64,000 nt of DNA from positions 3,162,001 to 3,226,000 of the forward strand of contig OZ252008.1 of the NCBI GenBank assembly GCA_965246995.1, given 5' to 3'. The notes beneath the pieces are model-generated. The model did not search any database, was not told where the DNA came from, and worked only from the letters and a program-made list of their open reading frames with translations. This DNA comes from VXRJ01 sp965246995 (GTDB lineage Bacteria; Acidobacteriota; Vicinamibacteria; Vicinamibacterales; UBA8438). Shown piece by piece: positions 25,951-34,467 of this stretch; positions within the stretch are counted from its first letter, which is position 1; each line of letters starts with the position of its first letter. Position numbers and translations under genes: made by a program.

Positions 25951-26646
25951 TTAGTCTTCTTTCCACGGGTTGTTGGCGAAGATCGCGAGTTCCGGCCACA
26001 ACGCGCGCGGGTGCATCTCGAGCGCCGCCATGATCGTCCGGGCGATATCAATCGCGTACAACTTGTTGGGGTTGTTCCGCCCCGTCTTTCCCATCCAGTT
26101 GGTCTGCACCTCGGAGGGACAGACGCAGGTGACATGCACCCCGTGCGGCCGGAGCTCCGCCTGCCAGCACTGGCTAATGCCGCGCACCGCCCACTTGCTC
26201 GCGGCGTACACCGTCCCGCCTGCCGCGCCCTTCATGCCGGAGGTCGACGCGATGTTGATGATCGCCCCGCTTTGCTGCGCCTTCAGCATCGGCGCGACGC
26301 GGTTGGTGAGATCCACCAGTCCGAAGACGTTGATGTCGAACAGCCCCCGCATCCGGTCCATTTCGATCGACCCGAGCGGGTTGACGTAGCCGACTCCCGC
26401 GTTGTTGACCAGGATGTCTATCCCGCCCATCCGCTCGACGCAGCTGTCGACCGTGCGCTGATTGTCGTCTGCGATGGCCACGTCCGCGCGGATCCCGCAA
26501 GCGCCCGTCTCGGAAGCGACGGCCGCAATCCGCGCCTCGTCGCGACCGGTGAAGAGCACATCATGCCCCCGCTCGCAGGCCAGCCGGACGAGCGCCTCGC
26601 CGATCCCCTGGCTCGCGCCGGTAATCAGAAATCGTTGTCTTTCCAT
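25951..26646 (-). CDS. Short-chain dehydrogenase/reductase (SDR)
   Basis: 231 residues. Classical SDR pattern: cofactor loop TGASQGIGEA, NNAGVGY, catalytic IASTSG Ser region and YAASKWAV (Tyr and Lys of YxxxK). An arginine after the second strand (FTGRDEARI) suggests NADPH. Substrate cannot be told from the sequence. It leads the minus-strand unit that continues with DUF1761, the AcuI-type reductase and the cytochrome lipoprotein. The ATG at 26646 has GAGGCAG upstream; the 131-base gap to the DUF6152 gene may hold the operon promoter. Confidence 0.9.
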   Translation of the reverse strand: MERQRFLITGASQGIGEALVRLACERGHDVLFTGRDEARIAAVASETGACGIRADVAIADDNQRTVDSCVERMGGIDILVNNAGVGYVNPLGSIEMDRMRGLFDINVFGLVDLTNRVAPMLKAQQSGAIINIASTSGMKGAAGGTVYAASKWAVRGISQCWQAELRPHGVHVTCVCPSEVQTNWMGKTGRNNPNKLYAIDIARTIMAALEMHPRALWPELAIFANNPWKED

Positions 26647-26777
26647 CTACTGCCTCACGACTTGCCGGATTGAACGGGGCAATTCCCCACACGCCGGGCG
26701 CACTGCGGGCATCCGGCACGCTGGCCCCGGAAGCGCAACTGGCCGGCAGGGACGCCGATGCACCGGAGACGGACCGG

Positions 26778-27173
26778 TTAGTCCGCCGGGCGAATGGAAC
26801 TACCGTCGGGATTGGTGAGGTCGGCGCAGCACATGCCGTGCGTACCTGGCGCGCGGGACGGCTGCCCGACGGCGCGGATCGTGTCGCCCACCTCGATCGT
26901 ATCCGGGCTCCAGCCGCGGCGGCTCATCGACACCGCAGTGCCCATCTCGATCTCCCACTGGATCTTCCCGCCGTTTTCATCCTCGCCATCCAGGAAGAGG
27001 AACGAGTGCGGGTTCCGGAACAGGAAACGGGTGACGCTGCCGATCGCCTCCACGCTCTTCGTGTTGTCGTAGAACGGGGCACTCGCATGGTGCGCCGTCG
27101 CGGGCGCGCCGGTCAGGGCGATCATGATCGCCACTGCCGCCACGGCTGCCGTTGTCCAAAGCAGGATTCTCAC
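26778..27173 (-). CDS. DUF6152 exported protein
   Basis: 131 residues if started at the GTG at 27173, which has AAGGAGGGC 8-10 bases upstream; an ATG at 27191 would place that ribosome site inside the gene and spoil the signal peptide start. After the signal peptide comes the family hallmark TAHHASAPFYD, then SVTRFLFRNPHSFLFLDG, then KIQWEIEMG and a C-terminal DTIRAVGQPSRAPG. The His-His pair right after the signal peptide cleavage is characteristic and could bind metal. It lies 32 bases from copy 6 on the same strand. Another DUF6152 gene at 48189 also sits directly after family members. Confidence 0.85.
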   Translation of the reverse strand: MRILLWTTAAVAAVAIMIALTGAPATAHHASAPFYDNTKSVEAIGSVTRFLFRNPHSFLFLDGEDENGGKIQWEIEMGTAVSMSRRGWSPDTIEVGDTIRAVGQPSRAPGTHGMCCADLTNPDGSSIRPAD

Positions 27174-27205
27174 CGATCTGCCCTCCTTCATCGTGACCGG
27201 CGCCT

Positions 27206-27946
27206 CTACCGGTACCTCGGTATCAGGTACTTCACCGGGAAGCGCGCCACCTCAGGGTCGCACTCGTAAGACTGCAGCTTGTAGCCCTCCGGCCCGAGGT
27301 TCCACTGCGTGGTGAAAGCAGCCGGTTCGCGCAGGAACAGTTCGTCCTCCACCGTAACCGTCACCTTCAACTGCTCGCCTTCGCGCCAGTAGCGTTCCGT
27401 CACCTTCTTCAGTTGCGACGACGGGATGCCGTTGTAGTCATCGAAGCCGGTGGCATCGAACGTGTAGTGCGTCGTCGTCACATGCAGCGCGCCATCCTCG
27501 TAGTGGCCGACCGACACGCCCTGCAGGCTGTAGTCCAGTACCGTCGGCTCACGGCCGTCGAGCCAAACGGTCCGCAACTGATCGTCCTTCTCGTAGCGGA
27601 ACAGCACCCGGTCGGGCCACTGCACAACCTCCATCATGTAGGGGTCGTAGATCAGCGCCGGTGGTGTCGATGGCACGCAGTCGTACTTCGCCGCGATGGC
27701 CTCGTCGAATATTTCCTGGTGGGCGACGCCCCGCTCGTTCAGCACCGGGAAGTTCTCGCCCGGCACCCACGGCATGTTCGGTCCGTTGATCGGCCGGGAA
27801 CCGGGTCCGCCGTCCCAGACTCCCGAGAGTTCGGGGATCTCCCCGGTATCGTCCTGTGCGAAACCGACGCCCGCGGCGCCCCAGAGCAGCAGCGCTGCCG
27901 CGAGCGCGATCACCTGCATCCGTCGTGGATCCATCCATGTAGGCAT
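27206..27946 (-). CDS. GDPDLQG/ACHEGNY family, copy 6 (short divergent relative), exported
   Basis: 246 residues. Signal peptide ends GAAGVGFAQ, then IPELSGVWDGGPGSRP, the equivalent of PDLxGxW. The central region differs (PNMPWVPGENFPVLNE, DCVPSTPPALIYDP, MMEVVQWPDRVLFRYE), but later strands match the family order: YEDGALHVTTTHYTFDATGF, VTERYWREGEQLKVTVTVED and a terminal LQSYECDPEVARFPVKYL in place of YACHEGNY. One Cys remains near each conserved site. GAGAGG precedes the ATG at 27946. It is co-transcribed with DUF6152, the same partnership as at 47047-48644. Confidence 0.75.
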   Translation of the reverse strand: MPTWMDPRRMQVIALAAALLLWGAAGVGFAQDDTGEIPELSGVWDGGPGSRPINGPNMPWVPGENFPVLNERGVAHQEIFDEAIAAKYDCVPSTPPALIYDPYMMEVVQWPDRVLFRYEKDDQLRTVWLDGREPTVLDYSLQGVSVGHYEDGALHVTTTHYTFDATGFDDYNGIPSSQLKKVTERYWREGEQLKVTVTVEDELFLREPAAFTTQWNLGPEGYKLQSYECDPEVARFPVKYLIPRYR

Positions 27947-28001
27947 GGTCGCTGAACCTCTCACTTCCGTCCGCCTGCCGCGATTCTACACCCGCCCGCC
28001 G

Positions 28002-29738
28002 TCAGTTTTCCCTCGGTAGCGCGAAGGCGAGGATCAGGTCTCCGCCGCGCCGGCCACGGTCGCCGCCACCCGACCCCACGGTAACGAACTGCTCACCGTT
28101 CACCATGTAGACCGACGGGGACGAGAAGACGCCGGCGCCGGTGTTGAATCGGTAGAGTTCCTCCCCGGTCCGTGCATCGATCGCAAAGAAATAGCCGGCT
28201 ACGTTGCTACCCGTGCCGACGAACACCACACCGCCCGAGGTGACCACTGGCCCCGCCTGACCGTAGCCCTCGTAGATCCGCCGCCAGACCATGTCGCCCG
28301 TCGTGGGGTCGTACGCGGTGAAGAACATCCGCGGGCCGCGCCCGGAGTCGAACGGCCGATCGATCGCGTTGACATAGAGCAGACCGGCCTGTTCGCTGTA
28401 GGCAAGCGGCCCGTAACTCGCGCCGCCGCCGTAACCGGGTGAGAAAATCTGATCCGGCGCCATCGGCGTGAAGATCGGCACGAGGGTCTTCCCCTCGGCA
28501 TGCTCCGCCGGGATTGCCTCCGGGAAGGTCGGCGAAACGGGCAGCATCGGTTCACCGGCCGCCGTGTGCGGGATCGGCTGCGTCGGCCACGGCTCCTCCC
28601 CTTCGCGGTCGGTTTCGGTCGCTACCGGCGTCTCCACAATCGAGTGGATCGGCTGACCGGTCTCCCGATTCAGCAGATAAAGAAAACTGTTCTTGTTTGC
28701 CTGGGCCAGGGCGCGCACCGGCTCACCGTCCACCTCCATGTCGAAGAGGATCGGCTGGCTCCCGTTGTCGTAATCCCAGACGTCGTGGTGCACGAGCTGG
28801 TAGTACCAGCGCAACTGCCCATCGTCGAGATTGAGCGCCAGCACGGAGTCGGTGAACAGGTTCATGCCATCCCGCTTCGTGCTGTCGCCGAACGGATTGC
28901 CCACCGCGACGTACATCAGCCCCAGTTCCGGGTCGATCGACGGCGTCTCCCAGATGCCACCGCCCTCCCGCCCGCCACCGACCCACGTGGGACCGGCAAC
29001 ATCCCATCCCTGATCGTTCTCGTCCTGCGGGATCGTGTTGAAGTGCCAGATCACCTCACCCGTCTTCGCGTCGACCGCCAGCACATGGCCACCCGGAATG
29101 AGACTCTCGCTCCGCGTGGATCCGACGTAGAGGACACCGTCGTGGATCTGCGGCGCCGTGGTGAACCAGTAGCCCATCGAGATGGCGGTCTCGACTTCGG
29201 GGTAGCGGAGCCGCAGCACGTCGAGAATGACCGACGCCTGGCCGTTGTCGCCGAACGTCTCGATCGGCTCCCCGGTTTTCGCATCGAGTGCGAAGATGAA
29301 GGAGCCGGCGGCGCTGTAGACGACGCCGTCCTCGTAGGTGGGCCCGCGGTGACGGAAGATATAGCCTTCCGCCCGGGCGCCACCGAGGAGATTGGTCACG
29401 TCATACGTCCAGAGGTGATGCCCGTTTTGGGCGTCGACGGCGTAGACACTGCCACGCGAGTCGGTCAGGTACATCACGCCATCGATCACGATCGGTGTCG
29501 TCTGGTTGCTGACGCCGTCGATGACGCCATGCTGGAACAGCCAGCGCGGCTCCAGCTCGTGGGCGTTCTCCGGCGTGATCTGATCGATCTCGGCATAGCG
29601 GCTGCCGGCAAGATCGAGGTTGTGCAGGCGCCAGTCGACGTTCTGCCCGACCGCCGGCGACACTGCTCCGAGGAACAGCGAGACGGCCGCGACCACCGCC
29701 AGGCCCGAACGAATCCTCCGTCCGTACGTATGCGTCAT
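28002..29738 (-). CDS. PQQ-dependent dehydrogenase-like beta-propeller, exported (first)
   Basis: 578 residues. Signal peptide ends SPAVGQ, then WRLHNLDLAGSRYAEIDQIT, typical of the methanol/glucose dehydrogenase class of quinoproteins. Repeats with the tryptophan docking pattern recur: GSVYAVDAQNGHHLWTYDV, GHVLAVDAKTGEVIWHF, VLALNLDDGQLRWYYQLVHH, DLWDYDNG-like VWDYDNGSQP, and AYDPTTGDMVWRRIYEG. No vicinal Cys-Cys is seen, as in several PQQ enzymes. It would oxidise an alcohol or sugar in the periplasm; substrate unknown. GGAGG precedes the ATG. A second member with the same architecture lies at 52471. Confidence 0.85.
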   Translation of the reverse strand: MTHTYGRRIRSGLAVVAAVSLFLGAVSPAVGQNVDWRLHNLDLAGSRYAEIDQITPENAHELEPRWLFQHGVIDGVSNQTTPIVIDGVMYLTDSRGSVYAVDAQNGHHLWTYDVTNLLGGARAEGYIFRHRGPTYEDGVVYSAAGSFIFALDAKTGEPIETFGDNGQASVILDVLRLRYPEVETAISMGYWFTTAPQIHDGVLYVGSTRSESLIPGGHVLAVDAKTGEVIWHFNTIPQDENDQGWDVAGPTWVGGGREGGGIWETPSIDPELGLMYVAVGNPFGDSTKRDGMNLFTDSVLALNLDDGQLRWYYQLVHHDVWDYDNGSQPILFDMEVDGEPVRALAQANKNSFLYLLNRETGQPIHSIVETPVATETDREGEEPWPTQPIPHTAAGEPMLPVSPTFPEAIPAEHAEGKTLVPIFTPMAPDQIFSPGYGGGASYGPLAYSEQAGLLYVNAIDRPFDSGRGPRMFFTAYDPTTGDMVWRRIYEGYGQAGPVVTSGGVVFVGTGSNVAGYFFAIDARTGEELYRFNTGAGVFSSPSVYMVNGEQFVTVGSGGGDRGRRGGDLILAFALPREN

Positions 29739-29883
29739 CGGGGCGACCTCCAGCCGGGAAGCATATTCGAATCACCCGGCCGGTGCAGGTCGTTCGCGCG
29801 GCGGAGCGTGACGACGCGGCGTTGTTTTCTGCCACGGGGGCGCGTAAGGTGCAGGACCAGCAGAACACGGGAGCGGGATAGCC

Positions 29884-31047
29884 ATGACCAGTATCGACCG
29901 GCGGCGTTTCCTGGAAGTCGGAACGCTCGGTGTCGGGTACGGGCTCGCGACGGCAGGTCCAGTTGCAGCCCAGTCCGCACCGGCGACGGCTGCGGCGCCG
30001 GGAGCGACCCGCCCGGTGCGCATGGTGGGCGACGGCCTGGGGCTGACGCCGGAGGAAACGGCGCAGCTCTGGACCGCGGTGGCCGCAGACGGCGGTATCG
30101 TGCGCGACTCCTACTCGAACGGTGGCGCGGTGGAGCGGCTCGAGAACGCATTCGCGAGACTGCTCGGCAAGGAACGCGCGGTCTTCATGCCGACCGGCAC
30201 GCTGGCCAACCATCTGGCGGTGCGGGCGCTCGCCGGTGGCGCCGGACGCGCCATCGTTCAGGCGGACAGCCACCTGTACAACGACTCCGGTGACTGCGTG
30301 CAGACGCTCAGCGGCATCACGCTCATCCCGCTCGGTACGGGACGTCCCGACTTCACGCTCGAAGCGGTGGAGGCAACCCTCGATCGCACCGCGAGCGGCC
30401 GGGTTCAGGCGCCGGTGCGGGTCATTTCGATCGAGACGCCGGTCCGCCGCCATTTCGGCGCCACCTTCGACCGGCGCGAACTCGACGGCATCACCGCCCT
30501 GGCGCAGCGCGAGGGGATCCGTCTCCACCTCGACGGAGCGCGGATCTTCTTGCAGGCGGCCTATGAAGGCCGCGCACTCACCGACTACGCGGCGCCCTTC
30601 GACACCGTCTACGTGTCCCTCTACAAGTACTTCAACGCGCCCTCCGGGGCGATACTCGCCGGCCCCCGCGATCTGCTCGACGACATGTTCCACACGCGGC
30701 GCATGTTCGGGGCGGGCCTTCCGGCCGCGTGGCCATTTGCCGCCATCGCGCACCATTACCTGCCCGGCTTCGTCGACCGCTTCCGGCAAGCCCTCGAAGT
30801 CTCCGAGTCCTGGACGGCGCAACTGGTCGGCCACGACGCGTTCTCCTTCGAGCCGGTCCCGAACGGCACCAACCTCGCCTGGCTCCGGGTAAGAACCGGT
30901 GATGTCGCCGCGTTCCGTGACCGGCTGCGTGACCGGGGCGTGACGGTGGGCGCGGACCGGGACGGGCGCGTGCTCGTCGGGGTCAACGAGACCTGGAACC
31001 GGCGTCCGGCCGACGAGCTGGCGGAACTGTTCGTCGCTTCGGTGTGA
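29884..31047 (+). CDS. Threonine-aldolase-like PLP enzyme, Tat-exported
   Basis: 387 residues. A twin-arginine signal (IDRRRFLEVGTLGVGYG) precedes a fold-type I PLP domain of the beta-eliminating/threonine aldolase group: VRDSYSNGGAVERLE, LGKERAVFMPTGTLANHLAV, ETPVRRHFGATF, LHLDGARIFLQAAY (Asp for the pyridine N) and SLYKYFNAPSGAIL with the Schiff-base Lys. Cytoplasmic aldolases cleave beta-hydroxy amino acids to glycine; an exported version is unusual, and the PLP would have to be carried across folded in the Tat route. GGGAGCGG precedes the ATG. The gene is followed by three copies of a 19-base tandem repeat. Confidence 0.85.
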   Translation: MTSIDRRRFLEVGTLGVGYGLATAGPVAAQSAPATAAAPGATRPVRMVGDGLGLTPEETAQLWTAVAADGGIVRDSYSNGGAVERLENAFARLLGKERAVFMPTGTLANHLAVRALAGGAGRAIVQADSHLYNDSGDCVQTLSGITLIPLGTGRPDFTLEAVEATLDRTASGRVQAPVRVISIETPVRRHFGATFDRRELDGITALAQREGIRLHLDGARIFLQAAYEGRALTDYAAPFDTVYVSLYKYFNAPSGAILAGPRDLLDDMFHTRRMFGAGLPAAWPFAAIAHHYLPGFVDRFRQALEVSESWTAQLVGHDAFSFEPVPNGTNLAWLRVRTGDVAAFRDRLRDRGVTVGADRDGRVLVGVNETWNRRPADELAELFVASV

Positions 31048-31049
31048 AA

Positions 31050-31106
31050 CGGTCGCTTCGCCCAGAAGCGGTCGCTTCGCCCAGAAGCGGTCGCTTCGCC
31101 CAGAAG
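31050..31106. repeat. 19-base tandem repeat, three copies
   Basis: CGGTCGCTTCGCCCAGAAG is repeated three times without change (31050-31068, 31069-31087, 31088-31106), followed by the first bases of a fourth. Each unit holds CTTC..GAAG, which can pair around GCCCA. It starts three bases after the aldolase stop. Confidence 0.9.
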
Positions 31107-31138
31107 CGGTGGAAGCCGAGGACCCGGGTCGGGCCGAA

Positions 31139-31510
31139 TCAGGACGCGCGCAGCGCCGCCACAGCCAGCAGCGCCCAACCGGCAATCATGCACAGGCCAC
31201 CGATCGGGGTGATCGCGCCCAGCCAGCGAATGCCGCTGATCGACAGCACGTAGAGGCTGCCGGAGAAGATGAGGATACCGGCGACGAAGAGCCAGCCGGC
31301 CGCACCGACGAGCGGGCCGGGCCACCGGGCCGCAGCCCAGGCGACAGCGAACAGTCCGAGCGCGTGGATGAAGTGGTAGCGAACGCCCGTCTCGAAGACC
31401 GCGAGCATGTCCGCCGCGAGCCGTTCGCGCAGCGCATGTGCGCCGAACGCGCCGAGCAGAACGCCCAAACCGCACAAAGCTGCAGCAGCAGCAAACCACC
31501 CGTTCGCCAT
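31139..31510 (-). CDS. DUF423 membrane protein
   Basis: 123 residues, four membrane segments. Family pattern: AALCGLGVLLGAFGAHALRE at the N-terminus, FETGVRYHFIHALGLFAVAW, GAAGWLFVAGILIFSGSLYV and a C-terminal TPIGGLCMIAGWALLAVAAL. DUF423 proteins are small inner-membrane proteins of unknown function. The ATG at 31510 has no ribosome site. On this strand TATCAT (31524-31519) lies eight bases before it, which suggests a leaderless transcript. The gene is divergent from the VWA gene. Confidence 0.88.
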   Translation of the reverse strand: MANGWFAAAAALCGLGVLLGAFGAHALRERLAADMLAVFETGVRYHFIHALGLFAVAWAAARWPGPLVGAAGWLFVAGILIFSGSLYVLSISGIRWLGAITPIGGLCMIAGWALLAVAALRAS

Positions 31511-31515
31511 GGGTC

Positions 31516-31524
31516 TATATGATA
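31516..31524. promoter_or_regulatory. Candidate bidirectional -10 element for two leaderless genes
   Basis: TATATGATA reads TATGAT on the plus strand (31518-31523), six bases before the GTG at 31530, and TATCAT on the minus strand, eight bases before the ATG at 31510. Neither start has a Shine-Dalgarno. No clear -35 elements are seen. Confidence 0.4.
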
Positions 31525-31529
31525 CCGCC

Positions 31530-32678
31530 GTGTTAGCAAGTTGGACGGCCTTTCCCGAGTTCCTGAGCGGGGAGCTGCAGGATCTGCTCTCCACCGATCT
31601 GGCGCAGGTGCGATACGGCGACACCGGGACGGCCGTTCTGGTGGCGATGGCGGTCGCCGCCGCCGCGCTCCTCACCGCTGGCCGCCTGGTGCTGCTCCAC
31701 CGGCGACATGCGCGGCGCCACTCGGGCTACCAGGTTCCACGCCGCTTCCGGCGCGGCCTCATGGGACGGGTGCTGCACGCCATCCCGAAGATCGCCCTCG
31801 CTCTCGCTCTCGTGACGATCCTGGTCGCGCTTTCGGATCCGTTCCTCACGTCGACGGAACGAGTAGCCGGCAATGTGGAGTCGCGCGTCCGGATCGACCT
31901 GGTGGACACGTCGCTCTCGATGGCGTGGGAGTTCGCGGCCAGCGACCGATCGCGCGCCGATGTGGCACGCGAGGCACACCTCCAGTTTCTTGAAATGCGA
32001 CAGCAGAAGAACGACAGGGTGTCGCTCTGGCTCTTTTCGTCCTATCCCTACATGGTCGACGACTTTGTCATCGACGACGAGCTGTACTACTTCCAGGTGA
32101 TGGAGGCGCCCTGGGTGACGGTGAAGATCCTGGCGACCGAGCCCGGTGCGCCCCGCGACCGCTTCTTCGTCCCGGAGGACAAGGTGCGGATCATCGACTC
32201 CGAGGGCACGACAAACATCACGCGCGCCCTGCAGTCGATCATTCGGCATTTCGACCGTGACGCGTCGGTCGTCAACCGGGGTGCGCCACAGAGCCGCGCG
32301 CTGCTGATCATCACCGACGCGGACGTCGACGAGATTCCGGAGGCGGAATTCGCCGCGCTGAACGCGCGCAACGTCATGCCTTACATCATCTACATCAATA
32401 CGACGGCCGAGACATCGACGCAGGAGGATGCCGGCCGCGTGTCGCTCATCGACCGGATACGCGACTTCGGCGGCGACTACTTCGACGTGTCGACCGAGAA
32501 CGGTCTGCAGGAAGCCTACACGGCGATCGACGAACGGGAAACGGTTGCCGTCCCGCTGATGCACCGCGCACTGAAAGTACCGATCTACTCCCGGTTCCTG
32601 CTCATCAGCCTGGCACTGCTGGCTGTCGGCATCCCGGTCGGCTTCGTGGCCGAGCTGGTCTGGGGCACGCACCCGTAG
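31530..32678 (+). CDS. BatA-like membrane protein with von Willebrand factor A domain
   Basis: 382 residues from a GTG at 31530, or 389 from an ATG at 31509. A membrane segment near residue 25-45 (TAVLVAMAVAAAALLTAGRL), a second near 80-100, then a VWA domain with a MIDAS-like start DLVDTSLSMAW (DxSxS is DTSLS), TTNITRALQSIIRH and LLIITDADVDEIPE, then a last membrane segment SRFLLISLALLAVGIPVGF. The topology is that of BatA/BatB proteins that normally work with MoxR ATPases. No MoxR, BatD or DUF58 gene is near, so this is an isolated copy. Function unknown; the VWA domain probably binds a partner through a metal. Confidence 0.8.
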   Translation: MLASWTAFPEFLSGELQDLLSTDLAQVRYGDTGTAVLVAMAVAAAALLTAGRLVLLHRRHARRHSGYQVPRRFRRGLMGRVLHAIPKIALALALVTILVALSDPFLTSTERVAGNVESRVRIDLVDTSLSMAWEFAASDRSRADVAREAHLQFLEMRQQKNDRVSLWLFSSYPYMVDDFVIDDELYYFQVMEAPWVTVKILATEPGAPRDRFFVPEDKVRIIDSEGTTNITRALQSIIRHFDRDASVVNRGAPQSRALLIITDADVDEIPEAEFAALNARNVMPYIIYINTTAETSTQEDAGRVSLIDRIRDFGGDYFDVSTENGLQEAYTAIDERETVAVPLMHRALKVPIYSRFLLISLALLAVGIPVGFVAELVWGTHP

Positions 32679-32737
32679 CCCGATCGCCCGGAACGCCGGA
32701 TTCCCGTCGCCGGACTTGCAGTCGCCGGTGGCCGCCC

Positions 32738-33346
32738 ATGAACCTGCAGATCGCGAAGTGGAACGCACGGTACGCCGGCCGTGAACCGGGCAACCTCGAG
32801 CCGCCGTGCGTCCTGCTGCCGGACGCCGTGGCCACCATCCCCCAGGGGCGTGCGCTCGACCTGGGCTGCGGCGCGGGCCGGCATGCCATCTGGCTTGCCC
32901 GGCAAGGCTGGCGCGTCGATGCAGTCGACGGTTCCGATGCTGCCGTCGCCCTGCTGCTTGCGAATGCGGAAGGCGCGCGCTGCAGGAACCGGATAACCGC
33001 CCACGTCGCCGATCTCGAGGCCGACCCGCCCGAGTTCACGATTGCGCGCGCGACTTATGACCTGATCGTGGACTGCTATTTCCTGCACCGGCCGCTGTTC
33101 CCGGCGATTCGGGAAGGTGTGCGTCCGGGTGGGCTGTTAGTCGCCGCCCTGCACCTGCCGGCTCCTTCCGGAGGCCGCGGACACCGCTTCGTGCTCCGGC
33201 CGGGCGAGCTGGAACACACCGTGCGGGAATGGCGGTGGGAGATCCGCCACAGCGTGGAGCGCAGTGCGAAGCCAACGGCCGGCGACGATCTCGGCGTCGC
33301 CGAAGTCATCGCCAGCCGTCCGAAGGTGCTGCAGGCCGAACGCTGA
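32738..33346 (+). CDS. SAM-dependent methyltransferase (class I, TehB-like)
   Basis: 202 residues. The nucleotide motif is ALDLGCGAGRHAIWLARQG (motif I), with VDAVDGSDAAVAL as motif II and a YDLIVDCYFLHRPLFPAIRE segment typical of the TehB/tellurite-resistance-like group. VRPGGLLVAALHLP is the strand that closes the site. No signal peptide, so cytoplasmic. Substrate unknown; proteins of this group methylate oxyanions, thiols or small metabolites. There is no convincing ribosome site before the ATG at 32738. Confidence 0.82.
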   Translation: MNLQIAKWNARYAGREPGNLEPPCVLLPDAVATIPQGRALDLGCGAGRHAIWLARQGWRVDAVDGSDAAVALLLANAEGARCRNRITAHVADLEADPPEFTIARATYDLIVDCYFLHRPLFPAIREGVRPGGLLVAALHLPAPSGGRGHRFVLRPGELEHTVREWRWEIRHSVERSAKPTAGDDLGVAEVIASRPKVLQAER

Positions 33347-33365
33347 ACGCGCGTCGGCCACACCA

Positions 33366-33377
33366 CGCGGGCCCGCG
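33366..33377. terminator. GC-rich palindrome between convergent genes
   Basis: CGCGGGCCCGCG is a perfect palindrome between the methyltransferase stop and the end of copy 7. It could form a hairpin on both transcripts but lacks T-runs. Confidence 0.3.
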
Positions 33378-33383
33378 GCCCGG

Positions 33384-34421
33384 TTACTGTCCGGTCTCGG
33401 CCGCCTGTTCGGCGGCGCGGGCGCCCGACAGGATGTTGAAGAGCCCGTAATTCCCTTCGTGGCAGGCGTACTCGTACATCCCCTCGCCAAGCCTCATCGG
33501 AAGCGCCGCCGTGAAGGGTGCCGTGAACGTCGTTGGGTCGTCCACCGTGAACTCGTACAGTAGCGTCTCCTCACCGATGCGGCTGAACCGCTCTGTCAGA
33601 TGAAGTGTGTCGCCCTTCCCGATGGAGGTCGCGACCGAGGGGTTGAAGCTCGCCACCTTGTCGGTGAAGTTCTTCGATTCGACCACCAGGGTGTCGCCAT
33701 CCCAGTAACCGCGTGAGTCACCCATCCACTGACGGATGCCGTCCGGCAGATGCTCGCGCCCGTCGAGCGGCACGATACGGGCGTCGTGCACCATCTCGTG
33801 CAGGATCACGACGTAGTCCGACGTCTGGAAGATCTGCAGGTTCTGGTTGTAACCGGCCGGCACGATCGGCGGTCCCGAGTTGAAGCCAAGGAGGCAGCGC
33901 TCCGCGAGACCGCGGTCCTCGTGGCTGTCGGTGCCGATGCCGGCCGCGCGGACCCGCACCGGACGCGTGCCGGGCCGATCTTCGCCGAGTGACAGTTCCA
34001 CCAGCTCGAAGCCGGGCCGGAGCGCCGGCAACCGGCCGGTCGGCGGGTCGGTGAGGAGCGATGTCCGCTGATCGTCGACGACGCTCGCGCCCTGGTCGAC
34101 CCAGTAGTGGTTGTAACCCCCGACGTCGCCACCGACCGGCAGCCCATCATCCGTCCGTTCGGTGGGCGCGTTCAGCTCGGCGCTGCGCGCCGCCGACCGT
34201 GCCACAATCGCCGCCGCTTCCTCGTCGGAGAGGACTGCGCTCTCCTGGTCCTCGGGACGCTGCAGCGGCGTCAGGGTGCGGAAGTCCCAAACCCCCTGCA
34301 GATCAGGCTGCCCATCCTGCAGCCGGGGCGGCTCGTACCCGCTCTGGGCCAACGCCGGCGCAGACGCACCCGCCGTCAATACGATCAATATGCTAGCGAC
34401 GACGAAACCGCGAACCGTCAT
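33384..34421 (-). CDS. GDPDLQG/ACHEGNY family, copy 7, exported
   Basis: 345 residues from an ATG at 34421 with AGGAGG upstream. Signal peptide ends ASAPALAQ. Blocks: DGQPDLQGVWDFRTLTPLQR, LSDEEAAAI, YNHYWVDQGASVV, SLLTDPPTGRLPAL, RCLLGFNSGPPIVPAGYNQN, LQIFQTSDYVVI, MVHDARIVPLDGREHLP, YWDGDTLVVESKNF, LTERFSRIGEETLLYEF and YEYACHEGNYGL. It belongs with copies 11, 12, 14 and 15, which share the RC.LGF.SGPPM.P signature. It carries an extra stretch (residues about 140-175, RPGTRPVRVRAAG) before RCLLGF. It is followed on the same strand by nothing; copy 8 lies 46 bases upstream. Confidence 0.85.
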   Translation of the reverse strand: MTVRGFVVASILIVLTAGASAPALAQSGYEPPRLQDGQPDLQGVWDFRTLTPLQRPEDQESAVLSDEEAAAIVARSAARSAELNAPTERTDDGLPVGGDVGGYNHYWVDQGASVVDDQRTSLLTDPPTGRLPALRPGFELVELSLGEDRPGTRPVRVRAAGIGTDSHEDRGLAERCLLGFNSGPPIVPAGYNQNLQIFQTSDYVVILHEMVHDARIVPLDGREHLPDGIRQWMGDSRGYWDGDTLVVESKNFTDKVASFNPSVATSIGKGDTLHLTERFSRIGEETLLYEFTVDDPTTFTAPFTAALPMRLGEGMYEYACHEGNYGLFNILSGARAAEQAAETGQ

Positions 34422-34467
34422 GTTGAACCTCCTTGCCCCCGTCATTCTACGACGACCTGTGCACTCC

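Noticed and set aside
31050..31106. CRISPR-like repeats
   Set aside because: The units are directly adjacent without spacers and only 19 bases long; no cas gene is near.
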